From positions 1 through 64,000 of the forward strand of contig VGZO01000017.1 in the NCBI GenBank assembly GCA_016872555.1: a stretch of DNA of 64,000 nucleotides, written 5' to 3'. Within the stretch, counting starts at the first letter, position 1. Every line of letters starts with the position of its first letter. This document shows, piece by piece, positions 1-7,485 of this stretch. Under the pieces are notes generated by a model, which worked only from the letters and a program-made list of their open reading frames with translations, did no database searches and was not told the origin of the DNA. The position numbers were made by a program, and so were the translations under genes. This DNA is from Planctomycetota bacterium (GTDB lineage: Bacteria; Planctomycetota; Planctomycetia; Pirellulales; UBA1268).

Positions 1-2278
1 CGTCAGCGAGCGAGAGTTTCTGCTGCTTGAATTCCGGGGTGAGAAAGTCGCCGCCGTTCAGAATTGCTGTGCGTGACTCACCAGCGCGGCGGATATCTTT
101 TGCGAGCTTGTCGGCAACCAATGGAAGTTGCTTGGTCTCCTCCCAGTGCAATGAAGAAATCTGCTTGCGGGTGAGGCCGACGAGCGAATCGCCCGAGCGG
201 AGCGAGTGGTCGAGAAACGTGAAGGGGTGATCCTTGGCGAGTGTGGCCAGCCAGAGGGAGAGCTTGGCGAGGTCGGCGGCCATCGGGTTTTTGTCAACGC
301 CGTAGAGGCACTTCTGGGCGACGAGCCGCTTGGCGAGGAGGAGCTCGTCTTCGTCCGGGGGGACGGGCGGCATGCCGCCATGGCGTTGCCAGGCGACGAC
401 GAGATGTTCGGCGAGTTGGCGGCAGGCCTCGACCAAGAACGCGCCCGAGCCCATGGCCGGGTCGCAGATCTTGAGGTCGAGGAGTTGGGCCGGCGTGGGC
501 TTCTCGCCGAGGTTCGCAAGGATCGGTTCGAGCGTTTTGCGGACGATCGGCTCGGTGAGTTTGCGGGGCGTGTAGTTGGAGCCGGAGCGGCGACGTTCGT
601 CGCTCGGCACAAGGAGCATCGCGCCGGCGGCGAGGGGCTGGGGCGTGGCCGAGCGGGCTATTCTTTTGGCGGCCTCGAGAGCGGCGAGGAGGTCGTCGGT
701 TGTGGTGGCGTCTTTGAGCGGAGCAGATTGCTTGGGGGTGAGCTTGTGGTCGGTCTCGGCCTCGAAGGCTTTGGCGCGGTCGGCAGGTTTTTGTGCGAGC
801 AAGGATTCGAGATTCACCGGCACGGGGGCGCCGTGCTTCTTCTTGGGCTTGATCGCGATCGACGTGCCGTCGGCGAGGCCCAAGCCAAAGCCCATCATCA
901 CTTCGTAGACGCTGCCGATCTGCTCGACGTCGAGAGTGCGATACGAGAGCCGCTCACCTTCCAGCACCAAGAGTTTTTCCAGGACGCGGTGGAGCGTGCC
1001 GTCGGGGACTGCCGGCACCTTTTGATGGCGGCCACCGCCTGCGGCGGAGGCCGGGGGATCGACTCCTGCGCGACCGCCGTGCGTTGCTGCCACGCCACCT
1101 TCGAGCCACGGAAACCGGTCGGGATCGAAGAGGTAGCCCGACCGCGGCGGGAGTTTTACGTCGGGGTGTGTGGAGCCGGAGTAGATGAGCCGGAAGAGGG
1201 CGACGAGCTGGGCCCAGCCGCCGTAGCGGAGGTCCATCGTGTCGGGGTGCTTGGCGGCGTCGCCGCGGAGCCGTTCAAAAAGGCCGTGGACGCCGTAGTG
1301 CTGTTGGTAGAGGCTCGACGACGGCAGGAGGCCGCGGTCTTCGGCGTAGAGCGTGAAGACGAGCCGCATGAGGACGGTGAGCAGGCCCTCGTAGACCTCG
1401 TTCGGCCGGGTGGCGAGGACATCGGCGAGCAGGGTGCCACCGGTTTTTTCATTGGCGGATTGAAAGCCGCGGACCAGTTCGAAGGCGGCGTCGATCACCT
1501 GCTGGGCGAGGGCGGTGGAGACGGTGGCCTGGAAGTCGCGGCTCTTGGCGAGGAGCGTGGGGAGGCGGGCGGCGGTGGGGCCGGAGAGAAGGGAATACGG
1601 CCCGAGGAGCATCGAAAGGGCGGCGAGCACGCGGCGGCCGGCCACCTCCCGCATGAAGCCGACGGGAAACGTGAGGACGCCCGCCGACTCACCGCGGGGC
1701 GCGTAGACGAGGCGGAGCGACGTGCCGGCGGTGAGGAGGCCGATGGGCACGCCCGTTTCGCGGAGGAGCCGCTCGAACCGGCGGGTGGGCGAGGCTGTCC
1801 AGGCAGCGGAGTCGCCGGTGGTTTCCTTGTCGAGGTCGGTGCCGACCGGCAGCACCTTCACGAGGATCAGCCAGGGGCGGTCGGCGTTTTTCGGTTTTGG
1901 ATCGCGGAGGGCGTAGGTCGGGACAAGCTCCTCGTGGAGCTCGGGGAGCGGGATGCGGAGGGAATCGGGGATCGGGTGGGCGGGCGAGACGCCAAGCAGA
2001 AGGTCGGCCGGCCAGCCGAGGAAGTCGGTGAGAAACCGGGGGATGTCAACAACAAAGCACTTGTCGGCCTGCTCGGGGGTGAGCTCACGGCCCTCGGGAA
2101 CATCGCCGCGGCGGGCGGTGTGCGACGTGAAGAGCCGCTGCCGCTCGGGGTCGAGCGTGCCGAGGACGACTTGCGCGTCGGCGAGGACGGCCGGGGAGAC
2201 GACGAGCCCCTCGGGGGCGAGCGTGCCGAGCCAGGCGCGGTGGTCGGCGAGGGTTTTTTCGTGCAGATAATCCGTCAC
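1..2278 (-). CDS. drmMI: DISARM-type N6-adenine DNA methyltransferase (DrmMI-like), partial
   Basis: The minus-strand frame is open from a GTG at 2278-2276 to the left edge, giving about 759 codons; the 3' part is outside the window. The first ~590 residues form a long N-terminal region containing 'LYAEDRGLLP' and 'IGSVYEVMMGF'. Then come 'NYTPRKLTEPIV', the SAM-binding motif 'DPAMGSGAFLVEA' at about 606, and 'GVDKNPMAADLAKLSLWL' at about 660, as in Eco57I-type adenine methylases. The catalytic NPPY-type motif should lie off-window. The expected role is N6-adenine methylation of host DNA as the self-marking arm of a defence system; pairing with the DrmD-type helicase (3989-7285) points to DISARM class 1. 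An AAGAAGG lies about 10 nt before the GTG. Other Eco57I-family restriction-modification enzymes are possible alternatives. No ATG lies in frame immediately upstream. Confidence 0.75.
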   Translation of the reverse strand, partial: MTDYLHEKTLADHRAWLGTLAPEGLVVSPAVLADAQVVLGTLDPERQRLFTSHTARRGDVPEGRELTPEQADKCFVVDIPRFLTDFLGWPADLLLGVSPAHPIPDSLRIPLPELHEELVPTYALRDPKPKNADRPWLILVKVLPVGTDLDKETTGDSAAWTASPTRRFERLLRETGVPIGLLTAGTSLRLVYAPRGESAGVLTFPVGFMREVAGRRVLAALSMLLGPYSLLSGPTAARLPTLLAKSRDFQATVSTALAQQVIDAAFELVRGFQSANEKTGGTLLADVLATRPNEVYEGLLTVLMRLVFTLYAEDRGLLPSSSLYQQHYGVHGLFERLRGDAAKHPDTMDLRYGGWAQLVALFRLIYSGSTHPDVKLPPRSGYLFDPDRFPWLEGGVAATHGGRAGVDPPASAAGGGRHQKVPAVPDGTLHRVLEKLLVLEGERLSYRTLDVEQIGSVYEVMMGFGLGLADGTSIAIKPKKKHGAPVPVNLESLLAQKPADRAKAFEAETDHKLTPKQSAPLKDATTTDDLLAALEAAKRIARSATPQPLAAGAMLLVPSDERRRSGSNYTPRKLTEPIVRKTLEPILANLGEKPTPAQLLDLKICDPAMGSGAFLVEACRQLAEHLVVAWQRHGGMPPVPPDEDELLLAKRLVAQKCLYGVDKNPMAADLAKLSLWLATLAKDHPFTFLDHSLRSGDSLVGLTRKQISSLHWEETKQLPLVADKLAKDIRRAGESRTAILNGGDFLTPEFKQQKLSLAD

Positions 2279-2293
2279 GGCCGGAAAACCTTC

Positions 2294-2322
2294 TTGGCAG
2301 GGATGGTGTTCCGGCGTACACT
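2294..2322 (+). promoter_or_regulatory. Candidate sigma70 promoter of the antitoxin-like gene
   Basis: TTGGCA (2294-2299) and TACACT (2317-2322) are separated by 17 nt and lie 39 nt before the ATG at 2362. The site sits in the 83-bp divergent gap between the methylase start (2278, minus) and the antitoxin-like gene, so both genes must be controlled from this short space. Confidence 0.45.
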
Positions 2323-2361
2323 GGTGCAATCGGGATCGGGCTGCGTCGCGGATGTGCCACC

Positions 2362-2559
2362 ATGACCGAAGCCGTCAGGGAATTGCTCGAGTCGTTCGAC
2401 GCGCTCTCCGCGGAGGAGAAGCGGGAGGCCACGCGGCTGTTGCTCGCGCGAGTCGTCGCGGGCGAGGCTGGCGACGTGTCGGACGAGGCACTCGCGGCGG
2501 CGGCCGACGACCTCTTCGCCGAGCTCGACTGTCGTGAGGCCGCCGGTGAAGCAGGCTGA
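2362..2559 (+). CDS. Antitoxin-like small protein of a MazF/PemK-type pair
   Basis: A 65-residue acidic, helical, Ala/Glu/Leu-rich protein ('LSAEEKREATRLLLARVV', 'DEALAAAADDLFAELD'). It resembles the short antitoxin-like proteins that precede PemK/MazF-type toxins in planctomycetes. The stop overlaps by 26 nt the start of the toxin remnant (GTG at 2534), the translational coupling expected of a toxin-antitoxin pair. The gene lies divergently from the methylase and inside the gap between the two DISARM-like genes. The assignment rests on length, composition and context rather than on a catalytic motif. Because the toxin downstream is broken, this may be a solitary antitoxin or a decaying gene. 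Confidence 0.55.
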   Translation: MTEAVRELLESFDALSAEEKREATRLLLARVVAGEAGDVSDEALAAAADDLFAELDCREAAGEAG

Positions 2560-2743
2560 CCGCGGCGACGTGTGGCTCGTCGATCTTGGGCTCGTGGCCA
2601 AAATCCGCCCCTGCGTCGTGATCAGCGTGCCACCATGGCGTCCGACGGCCGACACGCCGCCAGTCGCTAGGCCGACATTTTTCCGCTGCTTCCGACCGGT
2701 CACGACTGCTCCTTTCCCCAGGCAGCGAAGGTGCTGGCACTGA
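2534..2743 (+). pseudogene. Truncated MazF/PemK-type toxin
   Basis: The first ~32 residues after the GTG, including 'RGDVWLVDLG' and 'KIRPCVVISVP', match the conserved N-terminal strand region of MazF/PemK endoribonucleases. After 'VVISVP' the similarity ends abruptly and the frame continues as Pro/Arg-rich nonsense to a stop at 69 codons, while the family normally has about 110 residues. I could not find the missing C-terminal half in another frame in the next ~180 bases, so deletion or rearrangement is more likely than a simple frameshift. The start overlaps the antitoxin-like gene. It is probably non-functional. Confidence 0.6.
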
Positions 2744-2893
2744 CCGGCTTGTCGTGGGTCTTCAGAGTTGCCAGGGGCAGCCGCGCCGACGGCCGAACAC
2801 GGTTGACTCCCAGAAGGCCCGGCATTACATTCCAAGGTGCTTGGGGTTGATAAAAACTCGTTCTCGATATTTGGCCTGGGAGTGCTTCGGCAC

Positions 2894-2911
2894 GTTGGGG
2901 TTAACCCCCAC
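2894..2911. promoter_or_regulatory. Palindrome directly upstream of the DUF3800 gene
   Basis: A perfect 12-nt palindrome, GGGGTTAACCCC (2897-2908), extends imperfectly to 18 nt. It is followed by a C-rich stretch and seven T residues (2922-2928) that abut the ATG at 2929. It could be an operator for the DUF3800 gene or a terminator-like hairpin closing off the toxin-antitoxin remnant. The sequence alone does not decide. Confidence 0.4.
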
Positions 2912-2928
2912 CCGGGCCTCCTTTTTTT

Positions 2929-3777
2929 ATGTACGTCCTCTATCTCGATGCCTCCGGAACTCCCGAGCTGCAGGACCGAAATACCAGGCACTACGTGCTC
3001 GTCGGGCTGTGCATGCACGAGGGCAGTTGGTTCGCGCTCGACAGGCGTCTTCGAGCAGTGAAACAGAGATACTGTCTTGCCGATACAGACCCGGACCAGT
3101 TCGAAATCCATGTCAAGGAGTTTGCGGGCACGATCAAGGAACAGGACGAGATTCCTGATTTTCAGGAGATGGCCTGGGCGGAGCGAAGGGCTCGAGTGCT
3201 CGAACTTCGAAAACAGAAGCTGCTCGCAGAACAATCGAACTCGAAGCGGAATAATCGTAGGGATCGCTACCGGAATTCCGCGCCGTACGTTCACTTGTCT
3301 CGTGAGGAACGGTCGCAGCTTCTCGACGATGCGATCGAGGTGATCGCGGGCTACGACTCGATTCGGTTGTTTGGCGAGGCTATCGACAAGAGTCATCCTG
3401 CCGTTTTGTCCGGTACTGCTGATCTGCGGGAGCAGGCATTCACGCAGGTGGTAGCCCGGTTTGACACCTTCCTCCAGAAGAAGGCCTCGTGGCGACGGCG
3501 AGATAGCCCCCGTGGACGTGTCGATCATGGGTTGTTGATGCACGATCATGACGCATCGACGCAATCAGTCGTCGAGCCCTTGTTTCGGAAATATCGGCAG
3601 AAGGGGCACTCCTTCGGGCTGATCAAGCATGTGATTGATGTGCCGTTTTTCGGTTCCAGTGACAAGGTCGGGGGGCTACAGCTCGCAGACGTCGCGGCAT
3701 ATGTCGTGCGGCGTTATCTCGACAAAGGCGCCGCAGCCGGCAGTCATGAAGAGCGTCAGTTCATGCAGATTTTTTAG
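2929..3777 (+). CDS. DUF3800 domain protein with an in-frame stop before a possible C-terminal tail
   Basis: A 282-residue protein with the DUF3800 signature: an N-terminal 'YLDASG' strand with acidic residue and, near the C-terminus, 'GGLQLADVAAYVVRRYL'. The fold is RNase H-like, and members are frequent in defence islands and mobile regions; the biochemical role is not established. The middle (about 75-125) is charged and probably coiled. Base composition is clearly less GC-rich than the flanks, suggesting transfer. The gene converges on the DISARM-like helicase and splits it from the methylase. The frame meets TAG at 3775-3777 but then stays open for 35 more sense codons to TGA at 3883-3885, including 'GKLHGLRHYVPV' and 'CNCLVCRERGH', so the true or ancestral protein may be about 318 residues. 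Confidence 0.75.
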   Translation: MYVLYLDASGTPELQDRNTRHYVLVGLCMHEGSWFALDRRLRAVKQRYCLADTDPDQFEIHVKEFAGTIKEQDEIPDFQEMAWAERRARVLELRKQKLLAEQSNSKRNNRRDRYRNSAPYVHLSREERSQLLDDAIEVIAGYDSIRLFGEAIDKSHPAVLSGTADLREQAFTQVVARFDTFLQKKASWRRRDSPRGRVDHGLLMHDHDASTQSVVEPLFRKYRQKGHSFGLIKHVIDVPFFGSSDKVGGLQLADVAAYVVRRYLDKGAAAGSHEERQFMQIF

Positions 3778-3988
3778 CGATTCGATCGGGATACATACGG
3801 CAAGTTGCACGGCCTCCGGCATTACGTTCCGGTCGCTTCGTGCAATTGTCTGGTCTGTCGGGAGCGAGGGCATTCCGAAATCTGAGACGATCGGGTGCTG
3901 GCGACTGTCGTGGCCCACACGACGAGCCCGCGCGGCAGTGGATTCGAGGTTTCGTTGCCGGTGCGGGGGTGGTTGGGCATGGGAGCGG

Positions 3989-6900
3989 TCAATTCGTGAC
4001 TGGCCACAGGTAGGCGATGCCGACGGGTTCGATCCGATAGCTCGCGACGCGATAAAAATCGACGATCCGCGCCGGCTCGCGGGCGATGTCGTCGTCCACG
4101 CGGTCGAGGAAGCGCTGCCAGGCCCGGCGGTCGAGGTCGCGCTGCCGCTTTTCGTCGTCGTTGAAATCGCCGCCGAACGTTTTTTGCGGGTCGTCGGCGG
4201 TGGCGAGCTCCTTCTGGATGCGGGCTTTTTGATCCACGAGCACGGTGCGGAGCGCTTCGCTTTCGGCAGCCGCCCGCTTGTCGAGGAGGGCCACGGCGTC
4301 GGCGCGGTGCTCCTCGCCGCGGGTCTGGAGATGCACGAGCAGCTCCTCGATGTCGCGGGGCATCGCCGCGAGGAGCTTGGTGCGGATCGCGTCGGCGACA
4401 CGCATGCCCGCGGCGGGCTTCATCACGTCTTCGAGGAGCGTGAGCGTGTGCTGCTCGGCGGACCGTTTGTAGGGCGTGAGCGTGCCCTTGCGGTTTGCCG
4501 GGTCGGTCCACTGGGCGGTGACCGTGAGGATCTCCTGATGGAGCCGGACGGCGCCCGAGCCATAGAGCGAGAGTCGGCCGAGGAGGATCACGCGGGGGAT
4601 CGCGTCGGCCGACTGGCCGAGGAGGGCGCGGGAGAGGTCGTCGTGGACGAATCCCTGGGCGAGAAACCGGCCGAGGAGCCGCTTTACGAGCCGGTGCTCG
4701 AGGTGGAGCTGCACGACCGAGTCGTCGATGCCGGCCGGGGCGGTGAACACGACGGGGCGGATCGGTTTTTCCTTGCGCCAGCGGAAGTCGCGGGGGCCGG
4801 AGTCGGGGGGCTCGCGGAGCGTGTCGAGCGTGTCGCTCCAGGTGGAATCGCGGCCGAGGCGGGTGTCGAGGTCGGGGAGGGTGAACCGCGCGGGCGCGGC
4901 GGGGTCGGCGGCCGGGAGCGGGACGAGCGGAGAGGCGCGATTCATCTCGAGCGCACAGGAAAGGGCGTCGCGGAGATGCTCTTCGTCGAGGCCGATCGCG
5001 CGGCGGGCGTCGTTGATCCGGTTGCGGAGCGAGTCGATCTGGTCGTCGATCTTCGTGAGCCGGGCGCGCGTGGCCTCGAGCTCCTCGTCGACGGCGGCCT
5101 TTGCGGCGGCGTCGAGGTCGATGGCGCCAAGATCGGCCGCCTGGGCGGCGGCAGTGGCGCGGTCGATGCCTGATTTCAGGATCGTGTCGATCTTCGATTC
5201 GAGCACCTGCGACAGGCTGCCGAGCTCGCGGGCGATGCGGTCGGTCTTCTCGACGAGCACTTCGAGCACGCGGTCTTCGGGCCGCTGGGTGTGGACGAAG
5301 TAGTGGCAGAAGACTTCGGGCGACGGCTGGAGCTTGCGGTCGATGCGGCCGTTGCGCTGTTCGAGGCGACCGGGATTCCAGGGAAGATCGAAATGAAAGA
5401 GGTTGTGGCACCAGGCCTGGAGATTGAGACCCTCGCGGGCGGCATCGGTGGCGATCAAGATGCGGAGCGGCTCCTTCGCCGGATCGGCGTTGAACGCCTT
5501 TTTGATTTCTTCTCTGCCGAAGGCGGGGGTCGAGCCGCGGAAGACGGCGATCCGGCGGTCGGCCAAGTCGGTGCCCTCGATCGCAGCCGAGAGCATCTGC
5601 CAGAGATAGCGGGCGGTGTCTTCCCATTCGGTGAAGATGAGGACGCGGATGGGGGACCAGGCGGTCGACGCGCCGGAGGCCGAGCCACCGGGGAGGCGGA
5701 TGGCGGGGCAGCAGTGTTTCTGGAGCCAGGTCACGAGGGCTCGAAGGCGGGCGTCGGGGCGATGGCGCGCGTCGTCGGCGATCGCGGCCATCCGGTCGAG
5801 GAGGTCGCGCTCGCGGGTGGCGAGCGACGCCGGGCCGGTGGGCGTGGCGGCGGTGAGCGAGGCGATGGCGTCGTCTTCGATCGTCGCCAGTTCGGCCGGG
5901 TCGAGGTCGGCGCGGTCGTCGTCGGACGACGGAGCCGTGACCGCGGCGTCGGCCGTGGCTGAGGCGATCGTGAGGCGGTGTTGCTGGTCCGGGGCCGGCG
6001 CCGCTTCAGCCGCCCAGACCTTCTCCATCGAGCGGCGGTGGACGAGGAGCGTCCTATAAAAAGCTTCGGTGCTGGAGAGGAGCCGCGTCTGGAGGCCGAC
6101 GACCACGAGCATCGCCTCGGCCGCCTGCCGGCGCGTGGCCCTCGCGGAGAGGCGGGTCTTGCGGAGGTCGCGGTATTCGGCGAGGAGCCGGGGGAGCTCG
6201 AGCTCGGGGGCGTCGGGGGGAAGGCTATCGATGTCGAGCCGCTTCACGACGCGCTCGGGAAACCCGCCCACACGGGTGCGGATGTCTTCCTTGAGCCTTC
6301 GGACCATCACCGGATCGAGATCCTTGACGCGGACCTTCACACCACGGGTGAACCGCTGCGGGTCGAGGATCTCGAGGAGGGCGGAAAAGCTGTTGGAGTG
6401 GCCGTTGTGGGGAGTGGCCGAGAGGAACAGCCGGTGCTCGAAGCGCGGGGCGAGGTCGCGGACCGCGCGCGTGATCCGGCTGTCGATGGCATAGCGATTG
6501 TCGCTCGACGGGGCGGCATGGTGGGCCTCGTCGAAGATCAGGAGCGAACCGGGGCGGAGCGTGCCGAGCCAGTCGCGCAAGGGGCCGGCGTAGGTCTCGT
6601 CGATCAGCAGCTTCGACGACACGAGCCAGCGGGGGTGGACGCTCCAGGGGTTCACCGCCCAGCCGCGCTCCTGGCGGATCCGCTCCATCGCGAGCCGGTC
6701 GAGGACGTTGAACACGAGGCCGAAGCGGGCCTCGAGCTCACCCTGCCACTGCGGCACCATCGATGGGGGGCAGACGACGACGACGTCTTTGACGCGGCGC
6801 CGCAGGAGCAGCTCGCTGGTGATCAGCCCCGCCTCGATCGTCTTGCCGAGGCCGACGTCGTCGGCGATGAACAGATTCACCCGCGGGAGCAGCAGGGCTT

Positions 6901-7285
6901 TTCGCAGGGGCTCGAGCTGGTAGGCGTCGAGGCGGATGCCAGCGCGGAAGGGGGATTGGAAGAGCCGCGGGTCGGTGGCCGTGACGCAGTGCCAGCGGAG
7001 CGTGCGGACGAAGGCGCTGAAGTGGCGGGGGTCATCGAAACCCTTGCAGCCGATGCTCTTCCAGGCCTCCCGGTCCACGATGCAGGTGTCGAGCTCGAGC
7101 TCCCAGATGACTTCGAGCTCCTCCCCCTGGGCGTCGTCCTCGAGGCAGGAGAGCGCGACCTTCGTGCCGTGGGGCGAGGCGTCGACCTCGTCGACGAGCC
7201 AGGCCCGGGTGCGGCATTTCACGACCTGGCCGGGGCAGGGGAGCGTGCCAGGGGAGCGGGTCGGCAGGCTGGTCGAAGCGGTCAC
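3989..7285 (-). CDS. drmD: DISARM SNF2-like helicase DrmD
   Basis: A 1098-residue superfamily 2 DEAD/DEAH-box ATPase of the SNF2/HepA type. The N-terminal domain contains 'EDDAQGEELEVIWELE' (about 49-64), a stretch I recognise from DrmD. Motif I is 'DDVGLGKT' (142-149) and motif II 'DEAH' (252-255); motif III is 'SATPHNG'. The C-terminal helicase half includes 'VLIFTEWEDTARYLW' and 'LPWNPGRLEQRNGRIDR'. The last ~350 residues are helical and specific to the family. DrmD is the class 1-specific helicase of DISARM anti-phage systems and is normally next to the DrmMI methylase; here the methylase lies downstream on the same strand but beyond an inserted opposite-strand cassette. Translation starts at GTG 7285-7283. 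drmA, drmB and drmC are not in the window. Confidence 0.8.
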   Translation of the reverse strand: MTASTSLPTRSPGTLPCPGQVVKCRTRAWLVDEVDASPHGTKVALSCLEDDAQGEELEVIWELELDTCIVDREAWKSIGCKGFDDPRHFSAFVRTLRWHCVTATDPRLFQSPFRAGIRLDAYQLEPLRKALLLPRVNLFIADDVGLGKTIEAGLITSELLLRRRVKDVVVVCPPSMVPQWQGELEARFGLVFNVLDRLAMERIRQERGWAVNPWSVHPRWLVSSKLLIDETYAGPLRDWLGTLRPGSLLIFDEAHHAAPSSDNRYAIDSRITRAVRDLAPRFEHRLFLSATPHNGHSNSFSALLEILDPQRFTRGVKVRVKDLDPVMVRRLKEDIRTRVGGFPERVVKRLDIDSLPPDAPELELPRLLAEYRDLRKTRLSARATRRQAAEAMLVVVGLQTRLLSSTEAFYRTLLVHRRSMEKVWAAEAAPAPDQQHRLTIASATADAAVTAPSSDDDRADLDPAELATIEDDAIASLTAATPTGPASLATRERDLLDRMAAIADDARHRPDARLRALVTWLQKHCCPAIRLPGGSASGASTAWSPIRVLIFTEWEDTARYLWQMLSAAIEGTDLADRRIAVFRGSTPAFGREEIKKAFNADPAKEPLRILIATDAAREGLNLQAWCHNLFHFDLPWNPGRLEQRNGRIDRKLQPSPEVFCHYFVHTQRPEDRVLEVLVEKTDRIARELGSLSQVLESKIDTILKSGIDRATAAAQAADLGAIDLDAAAKAAVDEELEATRARLTKIDDQIDSLRNRINDARRAIGLDEEHLRDALSCALEMNRASPLVPLPAADPAAPARFTLPDLDTRLGRDSTWSDTLDTLREPPDSGPRDFRWRKEKPIRPVVFTAPAGIDDSVVQLHLEHRLVKRLLGRFLAQGFVHDDLSRALLGQSADAIPRVILLGRLSLYGSGAVRLHQEILTVTAQWTDPANRKGTLTPYKRSAEQHTLTLLEDVMKPAAGMRVADAIRTKLLAAMPRDIEELLVHLQTRGEEHRADAVALLDKRAAAESEALRTVLVDQKARIQKELATADDPQKTFGGDFNDDEKRQRDLDRRAWQRFLDRVDDDIAREPARIVDFYRVASYRIEPVGIAYLWPVTN

Positions 7286-7370
7286 AGGTGAAGCCCCCGG
7301 AGAACAGGACGGTTTCTACCTCATCGGCGGGGCAGAGGAACAGCGTGGCGAACAGCAGGGGGCGAACCAC

Positions 7371-7478
7371 GTGATCGGCCGCGGGATGCGGCCGACGGCG
7401 ACCCGGGAAACCCTCGGCGTTTCCCGCGGTCGCCTGAGTGGACAAAGGCCATGGAGGGCTTTGTCCACGGACAGATAG
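7371..7478. repeat. 108-bp three-hairpin dispersed repeat, copy A
   Basis: This segment matches 56765-56872 at 100 of 108 positions with no indels. It contains three inverted repeats. The first has 7-bp arms (CGGCCGC/GCGGCCG) at 7376-7394. The second is a long stem with arms GGCGACCCGGGAAAC and GTTTCCCGCGGTCGCC around 7398-7434. The third has 10-bp arms GTGGACAAAG/CTTTGTCCAC ending about 7467. It lies between the 5' end of drmD and the 3' end of sbcC, finishing 7 nt from the sbcC stop codon. Confidence 0.85.
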
Positions 7479-7485
7479 CCCCCGA

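Noticed and set aside
206-2365. Plus-strand open frame of 719 codons at the left end
   Set aside because: It is the antisense shadow of the methylase; the product is Gly/Glu/Arg-rich with no motif, while the minus strand encodes 'DPAMGSGAFL'.
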